DNA of 53,094 nucleotides from Caulobacteraceae bacterium (lineage in GTDB: Bacteria > Pseudomonadota > Alphaproteobacteria > Caulobacterales > Caulobacteraceae). Positions 25,334-33,709 of the stretch are shown here, piece by piece; position 1 is the stretch's first letter, and the number at the start of each line of letters is the position of its first letter. The notes below the pieces were generated by a model that was not told the DNA's origin, did not search any database, and saw only the letters and a list, made by a program, of their open reading frames with translations. Location of the stretch: positions 121,950-175,043 of the forward strand of contig JAUJMO010000002.1 of the NCBI GenBank assembly GCA_030446805.1. Direction: 5' to 3'. The position numbers and the translations under genes were made by a program.

Positions 25334-26551
25334 TCAGCCTTTCACGCACACCACCTGGCGAAGGGTGTGGACCACCTCCACCAGGTCGGCCTGGGCGGCC
25401 ATGACGGCGTCGATGTCCTTGTAGGCCATCGGCGTCTCGTCGATCACCCCTTCGTCCTTGCGGCACTCCACGCCGGCGGTGGCGGCGATGTGGTCGGCCA
25501 CGGTGAAGCGGCGCTTGGCTTCGTTCCGGCTCATCGCCCGGCCCGCGCCGTGCGAGCAGGTCTCGAACGAGTCGCGGTTGCCCTTGCCGCGGACGATGAA
25601 GGACTTGGCCCCCATCGACCCCGGGATGATGCCGAGTTCGCCCAGGCCGGCCCGCACCGCGCCCTTGCGGGTCACGAACACCGATTTGCCGAAGTGCTTC
25701 TCCCGCGCGACGTAGTTGTGGTGGCAGTTCACCGCGACCTCCGTGGAGGCCAGGCCCGGAAAGGCCGTCCGCAGCACGTCCAGAACGCGGCCCATCATCA
25801 CTTCGCGGTTGGCCCGGGCGTAGCTCTGCGCCCAGCCGACGGCCTCGACATAGTCGTCGAACCCCTCGGAGCCCTCGGCGAAATAGGCCAGGTCGGCGTC
25901 GGGCAGGTTGATGAACCAGCGCCGCATCTCCGCCTTGGCCCGCTCGATGAAGTAGGTCCCGATCTTGTTGCCCACGCCGCGCGAGCCGGAGTGGAGCATG
26001 GCCCACAGCCGACCGTCCTCGTCCAGGCACAGCTCGACGAAGTGGTTGCCGGTGCCCAGCGTCCCCAGGTGGCCCAGGGTGCGCGGGTGCAGCGCCTTAG
26101 GGTGCTTGTCCACGATGGCGCGGTAACCCGCGTCCAACCCCGCCCAGGCCTGGACGGCCTCAGCGGGCGGCTCGCCCTGCCAGGCGCCCACGTCGCCGCG
26201 CTGGCCGTTCTCCGTCCGCCCGTGCGGCACGGCCGCCTCCAGCGCCGTGCGCAGCGCGTGGAGGTTGTCGGGCAGGTGCTCGGCGCGGACGGAGGTGCGC
26301 GCCGCGACCATGCCGCAGCCGATGTCCACGCCCACCGCCGCCGGGATGATGGCGCCCACGGTCGGGATCACCGAGCCCACGGTCGCGCCCATGCCCCAGT
26401 GCACGTCCGGCATGACGGCCATGTGGCTGTGGATGAACGGCAGGCTGGCGACGTTGCGCAGCTGTTTCAGCGCCGCCTCTTCAAGCGGCACGCCTCGGGT
26501 CCACGCCTTGATGGGCGCGCCCCCGCTTTCGATGAAGTCGTATCCAGACAT
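25334..26551 (-). CDS. rtcB: RtcB-type RNA ligase
   Basis: 405 residues, the usual size for the short bacterial RtcB branch. Family motifs: 'MPDVHWGMGATVGSV', 'VGVDIGCGM' (metal Cys79), 'HSGSRGVGN', 'VNCHHNYV' and the guanylylation site 'CSHGAGRAMSR'. It joins 2',3'-cyclic phosphate or 3'-phosphate ends to 5'-OH ends with GTP and Mn2+, in RNA repair. No archease or rtcA is adjacent. A good ribosome-binding site (GGAGAGGAGAG) precedes ATG 26551, and upstream lies a strong hairpin and a short frame (see terminator and leader entries). Confidence 0.95.
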   Translation of the reverse strand: MSGYDFIESGGAPIKAWTRGVPLEEAALKQLRNVASLPFIHSHMAVMPDVHWGMGATVGSVIPTVGAIIPAAVGVDIGCGMVAARTSVRAEHLPDNLHALRTALEAAVPHGRTENGQRGDVGAWQGEPPAEAVQAWAGLDAGYRAIVDKHPKALHPRTLGHLGTLGTGNHFVELCLDEDGRLWAMLHSGSRGVGNKIGTYFIERAKAEMRRWFINLPDADLAYFAEGSEGFDDYVEAVGWAQSYARANREVMMGRVLDVLRTAFPGLASTEVAVNCHHNYVAREKHFGKSVFVTRKGAVRAGLGELGIIPGSMGAKSFIVRGKGNRDSFETCSHGAGRAMSRNEAKRRFTVADHIAATAGVECRKDEGVIDETPMAYKDIDAVMAAQADLVEVVHTLRQVVCVKG

Positions 26552-26612
26552 CTGGACGCTCTCCTCTCCGGTTGCCCCCGAGCCGAACCGTCAAGGATGT
26601 CTCCAGAAACGA

Positions 26613-26645
26613 AGAACCCCTCCCGGCCGGACCGGGAGGGGTTCT
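26613..26645. terminator. Strong hairpin upstream of rtcB (14-bp perfect stem)
   Basis: AGAACCCCTCCCGG (26613-26626) and CCGGGAGGGGTTCT (26632-26645) pair perfectly around a 5-base loop. On the minus strand the stem is followed by TCGTTTC, a modest U-rich tail. It sits 62 bases before the rtcB start and downstream of a short minus-strand frame, so it could be a factor-independent terminator or attenuator. Confidence 0.8.
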
Positions 26646-26667
26646 ACGAACGCCGAGGTCTCCGACC

Positions 26668-26763
26668 TCAGACTCCGCCGCCCTCCCGCGCACGCGCACC
26701 AGCCTGCTCGCCCAGGCGGGCGAACATGCGGGTGGTGCGGACGGGGTAGCCTTTGCAGATCAT
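26668..26763 (-). CDS. Possible 31-codon leader peptide upstream of rtcB
   Basis: A short frame runs from ATG at 26763 to TGA at 26668-26670, encoding 'MICKGYPVRTTRMFARLGEQ' and a short Gly/Arg-rich end. Its stop codon overlaps a small palindrome (GAGGTC-TCC-GACCTC, 26655-26669), and the 14-bp terminator-like hairpin follows 10 bases later, before rtcB. The order short frame, small stem, terminator, gene is that of an attenuated leader. No amino-acid run typical of biosynthetic attenuators is present apart from several Arg codons. It may also be a chance frame. Confidence 0.35.
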   Translation of the reverse strand: MICKGYPVRTTRMFARLGEQAGARAREGGGV

Positions 26764-26841
26764 GGGGTCTCTCGGCGGCGGAGCGCGTAGCATGGAGCGG
26801 CCGAGCTTGCTAGACCCCCTTCACCGCCGCGGGAGTTCCTT

Positions 26842-27912
26842 GTGAAGCTAGCGTCCCTGAAGTCCGCCGATCCGAAGAACCGCGACGGGCGGCTGGTCGT
26901 GGTGTCCAACGACCTCCACTGGTTCACCGACGCGTTTCTGATCGCGCCCACGCTGCAGGCGGCGCTGGACGACTGGGAGCGGTGCGAGCCGGAGCTGCGG
27001 GGCCTGGCGGAGAGCCTCGCCCACGACGCCGTGCCCAAGGGGCGGTTCCACGAACGCGACGCGCTGTCGCCCCTGCCGCGCGCCTACCAGTGGGCCGACG
27101 GCTCGGCCTATGTGAACCATGTGCAGCTGGTGCGGCGGGCGCGGGGCGCGGAGATGCCCGAGAGCTTCTGGACGGACCCGCTGATGTACCAGGGCGGCTC
27201 GGACTCCATGCTGGCGCCGCGCGATCCGATCCCTCTGGCGGACGTGAGCTGGGGCTGCGACCTGGAGGCGGAGGTGGCGGTGATCACCGGGGACGTGCGG
27301 CAGGGGGCGTCGCGGGAGGAGGCGCTGGCGGCCGTGCGGCTGGTGGTGCTGGTCAATGACGTCTCGCTCAGGAACCTGATCCCGGCGGAGTTGGCCAAGG
27401 GGTTCGGCTTCGTCCAGTCCAAGCCGGCCTCGGCTCTGTCGCCCGCGGCGGTGACGCCGGACGCCCTGGGCGGGGCCTGGCGCGACGGCAAGCTGCACCG
27501 GCCGCTGCTGGTCGAGCTCAACGGGCGGGAGTTCGGGCGGGCGGACGCGGGCCAGGACATGACTTTCGATTTCGGCACGCTGATCGCGCACCTGGCCAGG
27601 ACGCGCTCGGTCGGGGCGGGGTCGATCATCGGCTCCGGGACCGTCAGCAACCGGGGGCCGGACGGCGGGCCGGGGCGGCCGGTCAGCGAGGGCGGGGTGG
27701 GCTATAGCTGCATCGCCGAGGTGCGCACGGTGGAGACCATCCTGCGCGGCGGGGCGGAGACGCCGTTCCTGCAGCACGGCGACCGGGTGCGCATCGAGAT
27801 GAGGGACGAGGCGGGGCATTCCATCTTCGGAGCCATCGAGCAGACCATCTCCCCTCTCCCGGTCCCGGGAGAGGGAGGGGCCCGGGGCGGCGAAGCCGGC
27901 GTGGGAGGGTGA
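26842..27912 (+). CDS. Fumarylacetoacetate hydrolase family protein
   Basis: 356 residues from GTG 26842. The N-terminal part (residues 1-90) resembles the FAA_hydrolase_N_2 domain, and the catalytic FAH fold shows 'YQGGSDSMLAPRDPI', 'DLEAEVAVITGDV', 'LVVLVNDVSLRNL', 'FVQSKPASA' and 'GSGTVSNRG', where the Glu pair in 'EAEV' and the Asp bind the metal. These enzymes hydrolyse or hydrate acyl-pyruvates in aromatic amino-acid or aromatic catabolism; here no maleylacetoacetate isomerase or homogentisate dioxygenase is adjacent. The last 20 or so residues are encoded by a dispersed repeat (27850-27916) and do not belong to the fold. Confidence 0.88.
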   Translation: MKLASLKSADPKNRDGRLVVVSNDLHWFTDAFLIAPTLQAALDDWERCEPELRGLAESLAHDAVPKGRFHERDALSPLPRAYQWADGSAYVNHVQLVRRARGAEMPESFWTDPLMYQGGSDSMLAPRDPIPLADVSWGCDLEAEVAVITGDVRQGASREEALAAVRLVVLVNDVSLRNLIPAELAKGFGFVQSKPASALSPAAVTPDALGGAWRDGKLHRPLLVELNGREFGRADAGQDMTFDFGTLIAHLARTRSVGAGSIIGSGTVSNRGPDGGPGRPVSEGGVGYSCIAEVRTVETILRGGAETPFLQHGDRVRIEMRDEAGHSIFGAIEQTISPLPVPGEGGARGGEAGVGG

Positions 27913-27916
27913 GGGC
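27850..27916 (+). repeat. Second repeat family, left arm
   Basis: The arm runs from CCCCTCTCCCGG through GGGAGAGGG to GTGGGAGGGTGAGGGC and is an imperfect reverse complement of 27980-28043. It contains the fumarylacetoacetate-hydrolase-family stop (27910-27912). It does not share the GAAA-loop core of the first repeat family. Confidence 0.7.
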
Positions 27917-27979
27917 TATGGGGCGGAACTCAACGGGGGCTCGCTCCCGCGAACTCGGTCGGCCGGCCCGGACGGGCTC

Positions 27980-28043
27980 GCCCTCACCTTCCCACTCGGC
28001 TGGCGCCGAGCGGGCCCCTTCCTCTCTCGTGACCGGGAGAGGA
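27980..28043 (-). repeat. Second repeat family, right arm
   Basis: Reads GCCCTCACCTTCCCACTCGG and ends GACCGGGAGAGGAG; complementary to the left arm with scattered mismatches. It covers the likely start region of the amidohydrolase gene. Confidence 0.7.
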
Positions 28044-29711
28044 GTTTGGGGGGCGGCTCTGGTTCTGGCGCTGCTCCCGGCCGTCGCGCTGGCCGCCGAG
28101 CCCGCCGACCTGGTGTTCCGCGGCGGACCCATCCACACCGCCAACGACGCCCAGCCCGCGGCGGAGGCGGTGGCCGTGGACGGCGGCCGCATCGTCTATG
28201 TCGGGCCGAGCGCGGGCGCTCAGGCCTTTGTGGGCCGCGGCACGCGCGTGATCGAGCTGCGCGGCGCCTCGCTCTACCCGGGCTTCACCGACGCCCATGC
28301 GCACCTGCGCGGGATCGGCGAACGGGAGCTGACGCTGAACCTGGAAGGCACGCCGTCGCTGGCCGCCCTGGTGGAGGCGGTGCGGAAGCGGGTCGCGACG
28401 GCTGCGCCGGGCGCCGTGATCAGCGGCCGAGGCTGGATCGAGACGCGGTGGCCGGAAGGGCGGTTCCCGACGGCGGCCGACCTGGACGCGGTGTCGCCTA
28501 ACAACCCGGTGTTGCTGGAGCGGGCGGACGGGCACGCCACGGTGGTCAACAGCGCGGCCCTGCGCGCGGCGGGGATCACGGCGGCCACCGCCGCGCCCTC
28601 CGGCGGCGAGATCCTCAAGGACGCGGCGGGCCAGCCCACGGGCATGCTGATCGACAATGCGGCGAACCTGGTGGCCAAGCTGCAGACGGCGCCCAGCGAA
28701 GCCGAGCGGCTCCGCGCCTACCAGTCGGGGTTCCGCGTCTATTCGGCCTATGGCTGGACGGGCGTGCACAACATGAGCGTGGAGCCCGCCGACGTGCCGC
28801 TGATGGAGCGGATGGCGGGTCGGGGTCAGGCGCCCGTGCGCGTGTACAATGCGCTCACGCCGGACGGCCTGCAGCCCTTGCTGCGCGACGGCCCGCGTGC
28901 ATCGACCAACGGCCGCATCACCACCCGGGCGGTGAAGTTCTATGTCGACGGGGCGCTGGGCTCGCGCGGGGCGGCGCTGTTCGAGCCGTATAGCGACCGG
29001 CCGGACACGCGCGGCCTGGTCACCCTGGCGCACGACGAGGCCCTGCCGCTGTTCGAGCGCGCGCTGGAACGCGGCATCCAGATCACCACCCACGCCATCG
29101 GCGACCGGGGCAACAGCCTGGTGCTGGACTGGTACGGGGAGGCCATGCGCAACACGCCCCCGGCCGAGCGGGCGGTGCTGGAGCCGCGCTTCCGCATCGA
29201 GCACGCCCAGGTGGTCCGGGCCGCGGACATCCCGCGCTTCGCCGAGTTGGATGTGATCGCATCCATGCAACCCAGCCATGCGATCGGCGACCTGCACTTC
29301 GCCCCGGCGCGGCTGGGCCAGGCCCGGCTGGACGGCGCCTACGCCTGGCGAACGCTGCTGGACGCCGGCGCCGTGGTGGTGGGCGGCTCGGACGCGCCGG
29401 TGGAGCGGGGCGACCCCCTGATCGAATTCTATGCGGCCGTGGCGCGACGCGACCTGTCGGGCTTCACCGGCCCGGGCTGGCACCCGGAGGAGGCGTTGGA
29501 GCGGCAGGCGGCGCTGAAGCTGTTCACGGCCTGGCCGGCCTATGCGCGATTCGCCGAGGCCGAGCTGGGCACCATCGAAGTGGGCAAGACGGCCGATCTG
29601 AGCGTCTTCTCCGTGGACCTGATGACGGCCCCGGTGGCGGACATCCCCAAGGGCAAGGCGCTGATGACCGTGGTGGACGGCCGGGTGGAGTTCCGCGCCC
29701 CCGGGTGGTGA
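28029..29711 (+). CDS. Exported amidohydrolase, YtcJ-like (Amidohydro_3)
   Basis: 560 residues if it starts at GTG 28029, which gives a clean signal peptide 'GRGVWGAALVLALLPAVALAAEP'. Earlier starts (GTG 27909, ATG 27918) add about 40 repeat-encoded residues. The amidohydrolase core shows the metal motif 'PGFTDAHAHLRGIG', 'WIETRWPEG', 'VKFYVDGALGSRGAALFEPY', 'THAIGDRGN', 'RIEHAQVV' and 'GSDAPVERGDP'. The enzyme should be a periplasmic, metal-dependent hydrolase of unknown amide or carbamate substrates. Native 5' end likely altered by the repeat insertion. Probably co-transcribed with the preceding gene. Confidence 0.88.
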   Translation: MTGRGVWGAALVLALLPAVALAAEPADLVFRGGPIHTANDAQPAAEAVAVDGGRIVYVGPSAGAQAFVGRGTRVIELRGASLYPGFTDAHAHLRGIGERELTLNLEGTPSLAALVEAVRKRVATAAPGAVISGRGWIETRWPEGRFPTAADLDAVSPNNPVLLERADGHATVVNSAALRAAGITAATAAPSGGEILKDAAGQPTGMLIDNAANLVAKLQTAPSEAERLRAYQSGFRVYSAYGWTGVHNMSVEPADVPLMERMAGRGQAPVRVYNALTPDGLQPLLRDGPRASTNGRITTRAVKFYVDGALGSRGAALFEPYSDRPDTRGLVTLAHDEALPLFERALERGIQITTHAIGDRGNSLVLDWYGEAMRNTPPAERAVLEPRFRIEHAQVVRAADIPRFAELDVIASMQPSHAIGDLHFAPARLGQARLDGAYAWRTLLDAGAVVVGGSDAPVERGDPLIEFYAAVARRDLSGFTGPGWHPEEALERQAALKLFTAWPAYARFAEAELGTIEVGKTADLSVFSVDLMTAPVADIPKGKALMTVVDGRVEFRAPGW

Positions 29712-29745
29712 CCTTCGCCAGGCCGGCGTAGCGCGCGGGCGCCGG

Positions 29746-30300
29746 CTAGGGACGCAGGGCCAGCGGGAGGTCGCCGAACAGGCCGCCGCCCCCCGCGCGC
29801 TCCATCTGGAGCAGCCGCATCTTGGTGGAGACCCCGGCGCCCCCCGAGAAGCCGCCGGCCCGCCCGTCTGCGCCCAACACCCGGTGGCAAGGCACGACCG
29901 GCGCGAACGGGTTGCGCCCCATGGCCCGCCCCACCGCCTGGGCCGCCCGAGGCGCGCCGATCCGCCGCGCGAGTTCGCCGTAGGTGACGGTGTCGCCGGG
30001 GCCGACCTCGCGAAGCGCCCCGTAGACGCGTTGTTCGAACGGGCTGACCCCTGTCATGTCCAAGTCCACGGCCGACAGGTCGGGCGCCTGGCCAGCCAGC
30101 AGGGCGCTCACGCCCTCCATCACCAGCCGGGCGGCGGCTGACGGCGGGGCTTCGGGCGCGGCCACTGAGCCCAGCAGCCTGGCCCGGGTTCGGACCTGAT
30201 CGGCTTCCGGCAACTGCAGCCGGCGCACGCCCGCCGCGCTCCAGGCCACGCCCGCCCAGCCCAGGGCCGTCGGGAACAGGGCATGACCGATGACCGCCAT
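29746..30300 (-). CDS. ogt: Methylated-DNA--[protein]-cysteine S-methyltransferase
   Basis: 184 residues. The C-terminal catalytic domain has 'FEQRVYGALREVGPGDTVTYGELA', the helix-turn-helix region 'PRAAQAVGRAMGRNP' with the Arg finger, and the active site 'VVPCHRVLGADG' with Cys138. It repairs O6-methylguanine by moving the methyl group to its own Cys. The N-terminal 80 residues are a poorly conserved Ogt/MGMT N-domain; there is no Ada activator domain. Convergent with the amidohydrolase gene. The symbol is by domain class; a name such as mgt would fit equally. Confidence 0.92.
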   Translation of the reverse strand: MAVIGHALFPTALGWAGVAWSAAGVRRLQLPEADQVRTRARLLGSVAAPEAPPSAAARLVMEGVSALLAGQAPDLSAVDLDMTGVSPFEQRVYGALREVGPGDTVTYGELARRIGAPRAAQAVGRAMGRNPFAPVVPCHRVLGADGRAGGFSGGAGVSTKMRLLQMERAGGGGLFGDLPLALRP

Positions 30301-30367
30301 GCTTCACCCTAACACGCCCCACGCGTTGACCGCCGCCGCCCGCCCGCTAAAAGTCGCCGCCCGCCGT

Positions 30368-30453
30368 GCCCCGGTGGCGAAATGGTAGACGCGGCAGACT
30401 CAAAATCTGCTGGCCGCAAGGTCGTGTTGGTTCGAGTCCGACCCGGGGCACCA
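30368..30453 (+). tRNA. tRNA-Leu (anticodon CAA)
   Basis: Acceptor GCCCCGG pairs with CCGGGGC, followed by discriminator A and an encoded CCA (30451-30453). The anticodon stem GCAGA/TCTGC holds the loop CTCAAAA with anticodon CAA. The T arm is GGTTCGAGTCC, and a long variable arm (class II) is present, as expected for leucine. Confidence 0.95.
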
Positions 30454-30681
30454 GAGCTTGCTCAGCTTAGGCCGGTTCCGAAACGTTCGAGGAGTCTTGC
30501 GCTCTCGCGCGGCGCCCTCCGTTGTTTTCGCCAGAGTCCCGGCATTTCCCACCGGCTCCAGCGCTTCGCCCGCGTCGATGCGGCGGCCATCCGCTTCGTA
30601 CAGGCCGGCGCTTGCCCGCCGGCCCGCGTGGAACCCTCCGGCCCGCCCAGTCGCTTGCGTGCGGCGGCGGGAGTTTTCGGC

Positions 30682-31881
30682 ATGTGGGTTCTGGAGCGAG
30701 TGGCGGCCCTGCGGGCGCGCGAGGATCGGGTGGGCCCGGCGGCGGCGCGCGGTTTCGGCGTGTTCAGCCTGGGACTGGGCTTGGCCGAGCTGCTTGCACC
30801 CGGGGCGCTGAAAGGCGCGCTGGGGCTGCGACATCCGTCCGACGAGGTGGTTCGCGCCGCCTATGGCGCCCGGGAGTTCGGCGTCGGGGCGGCCCTGCTG
30901 GCCCAGCCGCACCGGCCGGAGTGGATGTGGGCCAGGGTGGCGGGCGATGCGCTGGACATCGCCACGCTGATCGCCGGGGACCGGTCGGACAATCCGAAGC
31001 GGACGACGCTGCGCTCCGCCCTGGCCGGTATGCTGGCCATCACGGCGGCCGACGTCGCCCTGGCCCTGCGGCTGAGCCGGCCGGACCCTGCAACCGGTCT
31101 GTTCGGTCGCGAGTTACCGGGCGTCGCAAGGGTGAGAGGAGCCGCGGGCATGATGGGCGAACACCTGACCAAGAAGTTGCACCTGACCAAGAAGGCGCAC
31201 CTGACCAAGAAGGCGCATCTGGCCAAGAAGGTGCTGCCTGCAGCCGTTCTGCTGGCGCGGCGCGCGCGGCTGAACGACAAGCGGGTGCTGGCCGGTGGAG
31301 GGGCGGCGCTGGTCTTGGGCGCGGCCGCCGTCACCCTGGCGGTGCTGAACGCCAAGAAGACCAAGGGCGGCACCTCCGACATGCCGCAGAAAGGCGCCAT
31401 CGAGCGCGCAGTCACGGTCAACATGCCGCGCCAGGCGCTGTACGCCCAATGGCGGGACTTCGCCCGGGCGCCGCGCTGGATGGAGATCGTGGAAAGCGTC
31501 TCCGAAACGGGCGAAGGCCACCACTGGGTGGTGCGCGGGCCGGGCGACAAGCGGATCGAGTACGACACGGTGATCACCGAGGATCGGCCGGGCGAGGTCC
31601 TGGCCTGGGAGTCGGTGAAAGGCGCCACCGTGCGCAGCACCAACCGGCTGGAGTTCCGCGACGCGCCTGGCGGGCGGGGCACGGAGATCCACGCGACCAT
31701 GACCTACCATCCGCCCGGCGGGCCGCTGGGCAAGGTCGCCGCCCTGGTGACCCAGAAGGCTCCCGAGCTGCAGGTCCGGCGCGACCTCCGTCGCTTCAAG
31801 CAGCTGATGGAGACGGGCGAGATCGCCACCACCGAAGGCCCGGGCGCCGCGCCCTCCGGCCGTGACAAAGTCAAGCAGTAA
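30682..31881 (+). CDS. Membrane-associated SRPBCC (START-like) protein with KK repeats
   Basis: 399 residues from ATG 30682. The N-terminal half is hydrophobic helices ('[18 protein letters not shown]', '[20 protein letters not shown]') and resembles a DUF4267-like membrane domain. Residues about 161-184 are four near-identical hexapeptides of type H-L-T-K-K-A encoded by 18-base tandem repeats. Next comes another hydrophobic stretch '[19 protein letters not shown]', then an SRPBCC/polyketide-cyclase domain from '[21 protein letters not shown]' to '[14 protein letters not shown]'. Eleven bases separate it from the alcohol dehydrogenase gene, so they form an operon; this pairing is familiar in alphaproteobacteria but its role is unknown to me. 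Confidence 0.8.
   Translation: MWVLERVAALRAREDRVGPAAARGFGVFSLGLGLAELLAPGALKGALGLRHPSDEVVRAAYGAREFGVGAALLAQPHRPEWMWARVAGDALDIATLIAGDRSDNPKRTTLRSALAGMLAITAADVALALRLSRPDPATGLFGRELPGVARVRGAAGMMGEHLTKKLHLTKKAHLTKKAHLAKKVLPAAVLLARRARLNDKRVLAGGGAALVLGAAAVTLAVLNAKKTKGGTSDMPQKGAIERAVTVNMPRQALYAQWRDFARAPRWMEIVESVSETGEGHHWVVRGPGDKRIEYDTVITEDRPGEVLAWESVKGATVRSTNRLEFRDAPGGRGTEIHATMTYHPPGGPLGKVAALVTQKAPELQVRRDLRRFKQLMETGEIATTEGPGAAPSGRDKVKQ
31162..31233 (+). repeat. Four tandem 18-base repeats in coding sequence
   Basis: CACCTGACCAAGAAGGCG type units at 31162-31179, 31180-31197, 31198-31215 and 31216-31233; units 2 and 3 are identical. They add a Lys-rich segment between the two halves of the SRPBCC protein. 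Confidence 0.95.
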
Positions 31882-31892
31882 GGACATCGCCC

Positions 31893-33083
31893 ATGCGCGC
31901 CCTCACCTGGCACGGCAAGCACGACATGCGTGTGGACACCGTTCCCGACCCCGAGATCGTCAATCCGCGAGACATCGTCATCAAGGTCACCTCCACCGCC
32001 ATCTGCGGCTCGGACCTGCATGCCTATGACGGGATGATCCCGACCTTCCAGGCGGGAGACGTGCTGGGGCACGAGTTCATGGGGATCGTCGAAGAGGTCG
32101 GCCCCGGCGTGAAGGGCAAGCCCGGCGCGCCCAAGAAGGGCGACCGCGTGATCGTGCCCTTCACCATCGCCTGCGGCTCGTGCTTCTTTTGCGAGAAGAC
32201 GCTGTTCAGCTGCTGCGACAACTCCAACCCGGCGCCCAATCAGGACATCGCCGACGCCCTGCTGGGGTTCAGCCCCGCGGGCCTGTTCGGCTATTCCCAC
32301 ATGCTGGGCGGCTATGCGGGCGGACAGGCGGAGTATGCCCGCGTGCCCTTTGGCGACGTGGGGCCGCAGATCATCCCGGACGGGGTGGACGACGACAAGG
32401 TGCTGTTCCTGACCGACATCCTGCCCACCGGCTGGATGGCGGCGGAGAACGCCCAGATCGAACCCGGCGACACGGTGGCGGTCTGGGGCTGCGGGCCCGT
32501 GGGGCTGTTTGCGGTGCAAAGCGCGTTTCTGATGGGAGCGGCCGAGGTGATCGCCATCGATCACTATCCGCACCGGCTGGAGCTGGCGGCCAGGTTCGGG
32601 GCCAAGACGCTGAACTTCCACGAGGTCAAGGTGCGCGAGGCCCTGACGGAGATGACCGGCGGGCGCGGGCCGGACAGCGTGATCGACGCCGTGGGCATGG
32701 AGGCGCACGGCTTTTCGCCGGACAATCTGCTGGATTTCGTCACCCAAGAGCTGAAGCTCGGCAATACGGAGCGGCCCCATGCGCTGCGTGAAGCCATCCT
32801 GGCGGTGCGCAAGGGCGGCACGGTCTCAGTGCCGGGGGTCTATGGCGGCTTCGGTCAGAACATCCCGCTGGGCGCCATCGTCAACAAGGGACTGACGCTG
32901 AAGAGCGGGCAGACCCATGTGCAGCGCTACACCGCCAAGCTGCTCGAGATGATCCTGGAGGGGACCATCGACACCACCTTCCTGATCAGCCACCGCATGT
33001 CGCTGGAAGACGGGCCCAAGGGCTACAAGGGCTTCAAATCCGAGCAGGACAAATACACCAAGGTCGTGCTGAAGCCGCGTTGA
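31893..33083 (+). CDS. Zinc-dependent alcohol dehydrogenase (formaldehyde-dehydrogenase-like)
   Basis: 396 residues. Catalytic zinc ligands are Cys38 ('[13 protein letters not shown]') and His60-Glu61 ('LGHEFMG'). The structural zinc loop has Cys94, Cys97, Cys100 and Cys108. The NAD(P)-binding motif is '[17 protein letters not shown]'. The long insert after residue 108 and the '[21 protein letters not shown]' segment place it near the glutathione-independent formaldehyde dehydrogenase branch of medium-chain dehydrogenases. It should oxidise an alcohol or aldehyde in the cytosol; substrate unknown. Second gene of the operon with the SRPBCC protein. Confidence 0.92.
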   Translation: MRALTWHGKHDMRVDTVPDPEIVNPRDIVIKVTSTAICGSDLHAYDGMIPTFQAGDVLGHEFMGIVEEVGPGVKGKPGAPKKGDRVIVPFTIACGSCFFCEKTLFSCCDNSNPAPNQDIADALLGFSPAGLFGYSHMLGGYAGGQAEYARVPFGDVGPQIIPDGVDDDKVLFLTDILPTGWMAAENAQIEPGDTVAVWGCGPVGLFAVQSAFLMGAAEVIAIDHYPHRLELAARFGAKTLNFHEVKVREALTEMTGGRGPDSVIDAVGMEAHGFSPDNLLDFVTQELKLGNTERPHALREAILAVRKGGTVSVPGVYGGFGQNIPLGAIVNKGLTLKSGQTHVQRYTAKLLEMILEGTIDTTFLISHRMSLEDGPKGYKGFKSEQDKYTKVVLKPR

Positions 33084-33142
33084 GCTGTTCGGTACGGCCG
33101 CGCTTCGTGCTAGTCTCATCCGGCATGACGCAGGAGGTTGGG

Positions 33143-33709
33143 ATGGCTCGGATTGCGGCTGTGGCGGCGGCCTTGGGTGTGGCCTTGAGTTCGGTCGGCG
33201 CGGCCGGCTCGGCCGTTGCAGGAACTCAGACGTTCGGCGCTTCGGACGCGCGCCGGTGCATGAACGCGGCCTTCGCAGGCTCGACGGCCACCACCGCCTT
33301 GGAGTGGTGCAACATGGCGTTGGCGGAGGGGTTGCTCACCCCCGCCAACCGCGTGGGCACCCTGGTGAACCGGGGCGTGCTGCTGATGAACCGTCGGGAT
33401 TACGCCTCGGCCCTGGCCGACTTCGAGGCCGCGCTGGCGATGTCGCCCGCCTCGGGCGAGGCCTTGTTCAACCGAGGCTCGGTGTTCATCGCCCAGGGGC
33501 GCTTCTCGGAGGGGATGGCGGACATCGACCGCAGCCTCGCGCTCGGTCTGCGGCAGCCGGAGAAGGCCTTCTACAACCGCGCGATCGCGCGGGAGGAGCT
33601 GTCCGACGCGGCGGGGGCCTACCGCGACTACCTCCAGGCCGCCCGGCTGAAGCCGGACTGGAGCCTGCCGCGGCAAGAGCTCGCGCGCTTCACCGTGCAA
33701 CGGCGCTGA
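33143..33709 (+). CDS. Exported TPR-repeat protein
   Basis: 188 residues from ATG 33143, chosen because AGGAGG lies five bases upstream (another ATG at 33125 precedes that site). The signal peptide is 'ARIAAVAAALGVALSSVGAAGSAVAG'. Three tetratricopeptide repeats follow ('NRVGTLVNRGVLLMNRRDYASAL', 'GEALFNRGSVFIAQG', 'EKAFYNRAIAREELSD'). It probably acts as a periplasmic scaffold. Its stop overlaps the start of the next gene (TGATG), so it begins a translationally coupled operon running to 36412. Confidence 0.85.
   Translation: MARIAAVAAALGVALSSVGAAGSAVAGTQTFGASDARRCMNAAFAGSTATTALEWCNMALAEGLLTPANRVGTLVNRGVLLMNRRDYASALADFEAALAMSPASGEALFNRGSVFIAQGRFSEGMADIDRSLALGLRQPEKAFYNRAIAREELSDAAGAYRDYLQAARLKPDWSLPRQELARFTVQRR

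Noticed and set aside
27984-29483. Long minus-strand open frame (499 codons) opposite the amidohydrolase
   Set aside because: Arg/His/Gly/Gln-rich translation with no domain; it is the usual antisense shadow of a GC-rich gene whose plus-strand product has clear family motifs.
30368-30453. tRNA-Leu as an integration site of a mobile element
   Set aside because: No integrase, no direct copy of the tRNA 3' end nearby, and downstream genes are ordinary for the genome.
31162-31233. Short direct repeats that might suggest a CRISPR array
   Set aside because: Units are contiguous, 18 bases, in frame in a coding gene, with no spacers and no cas genes.
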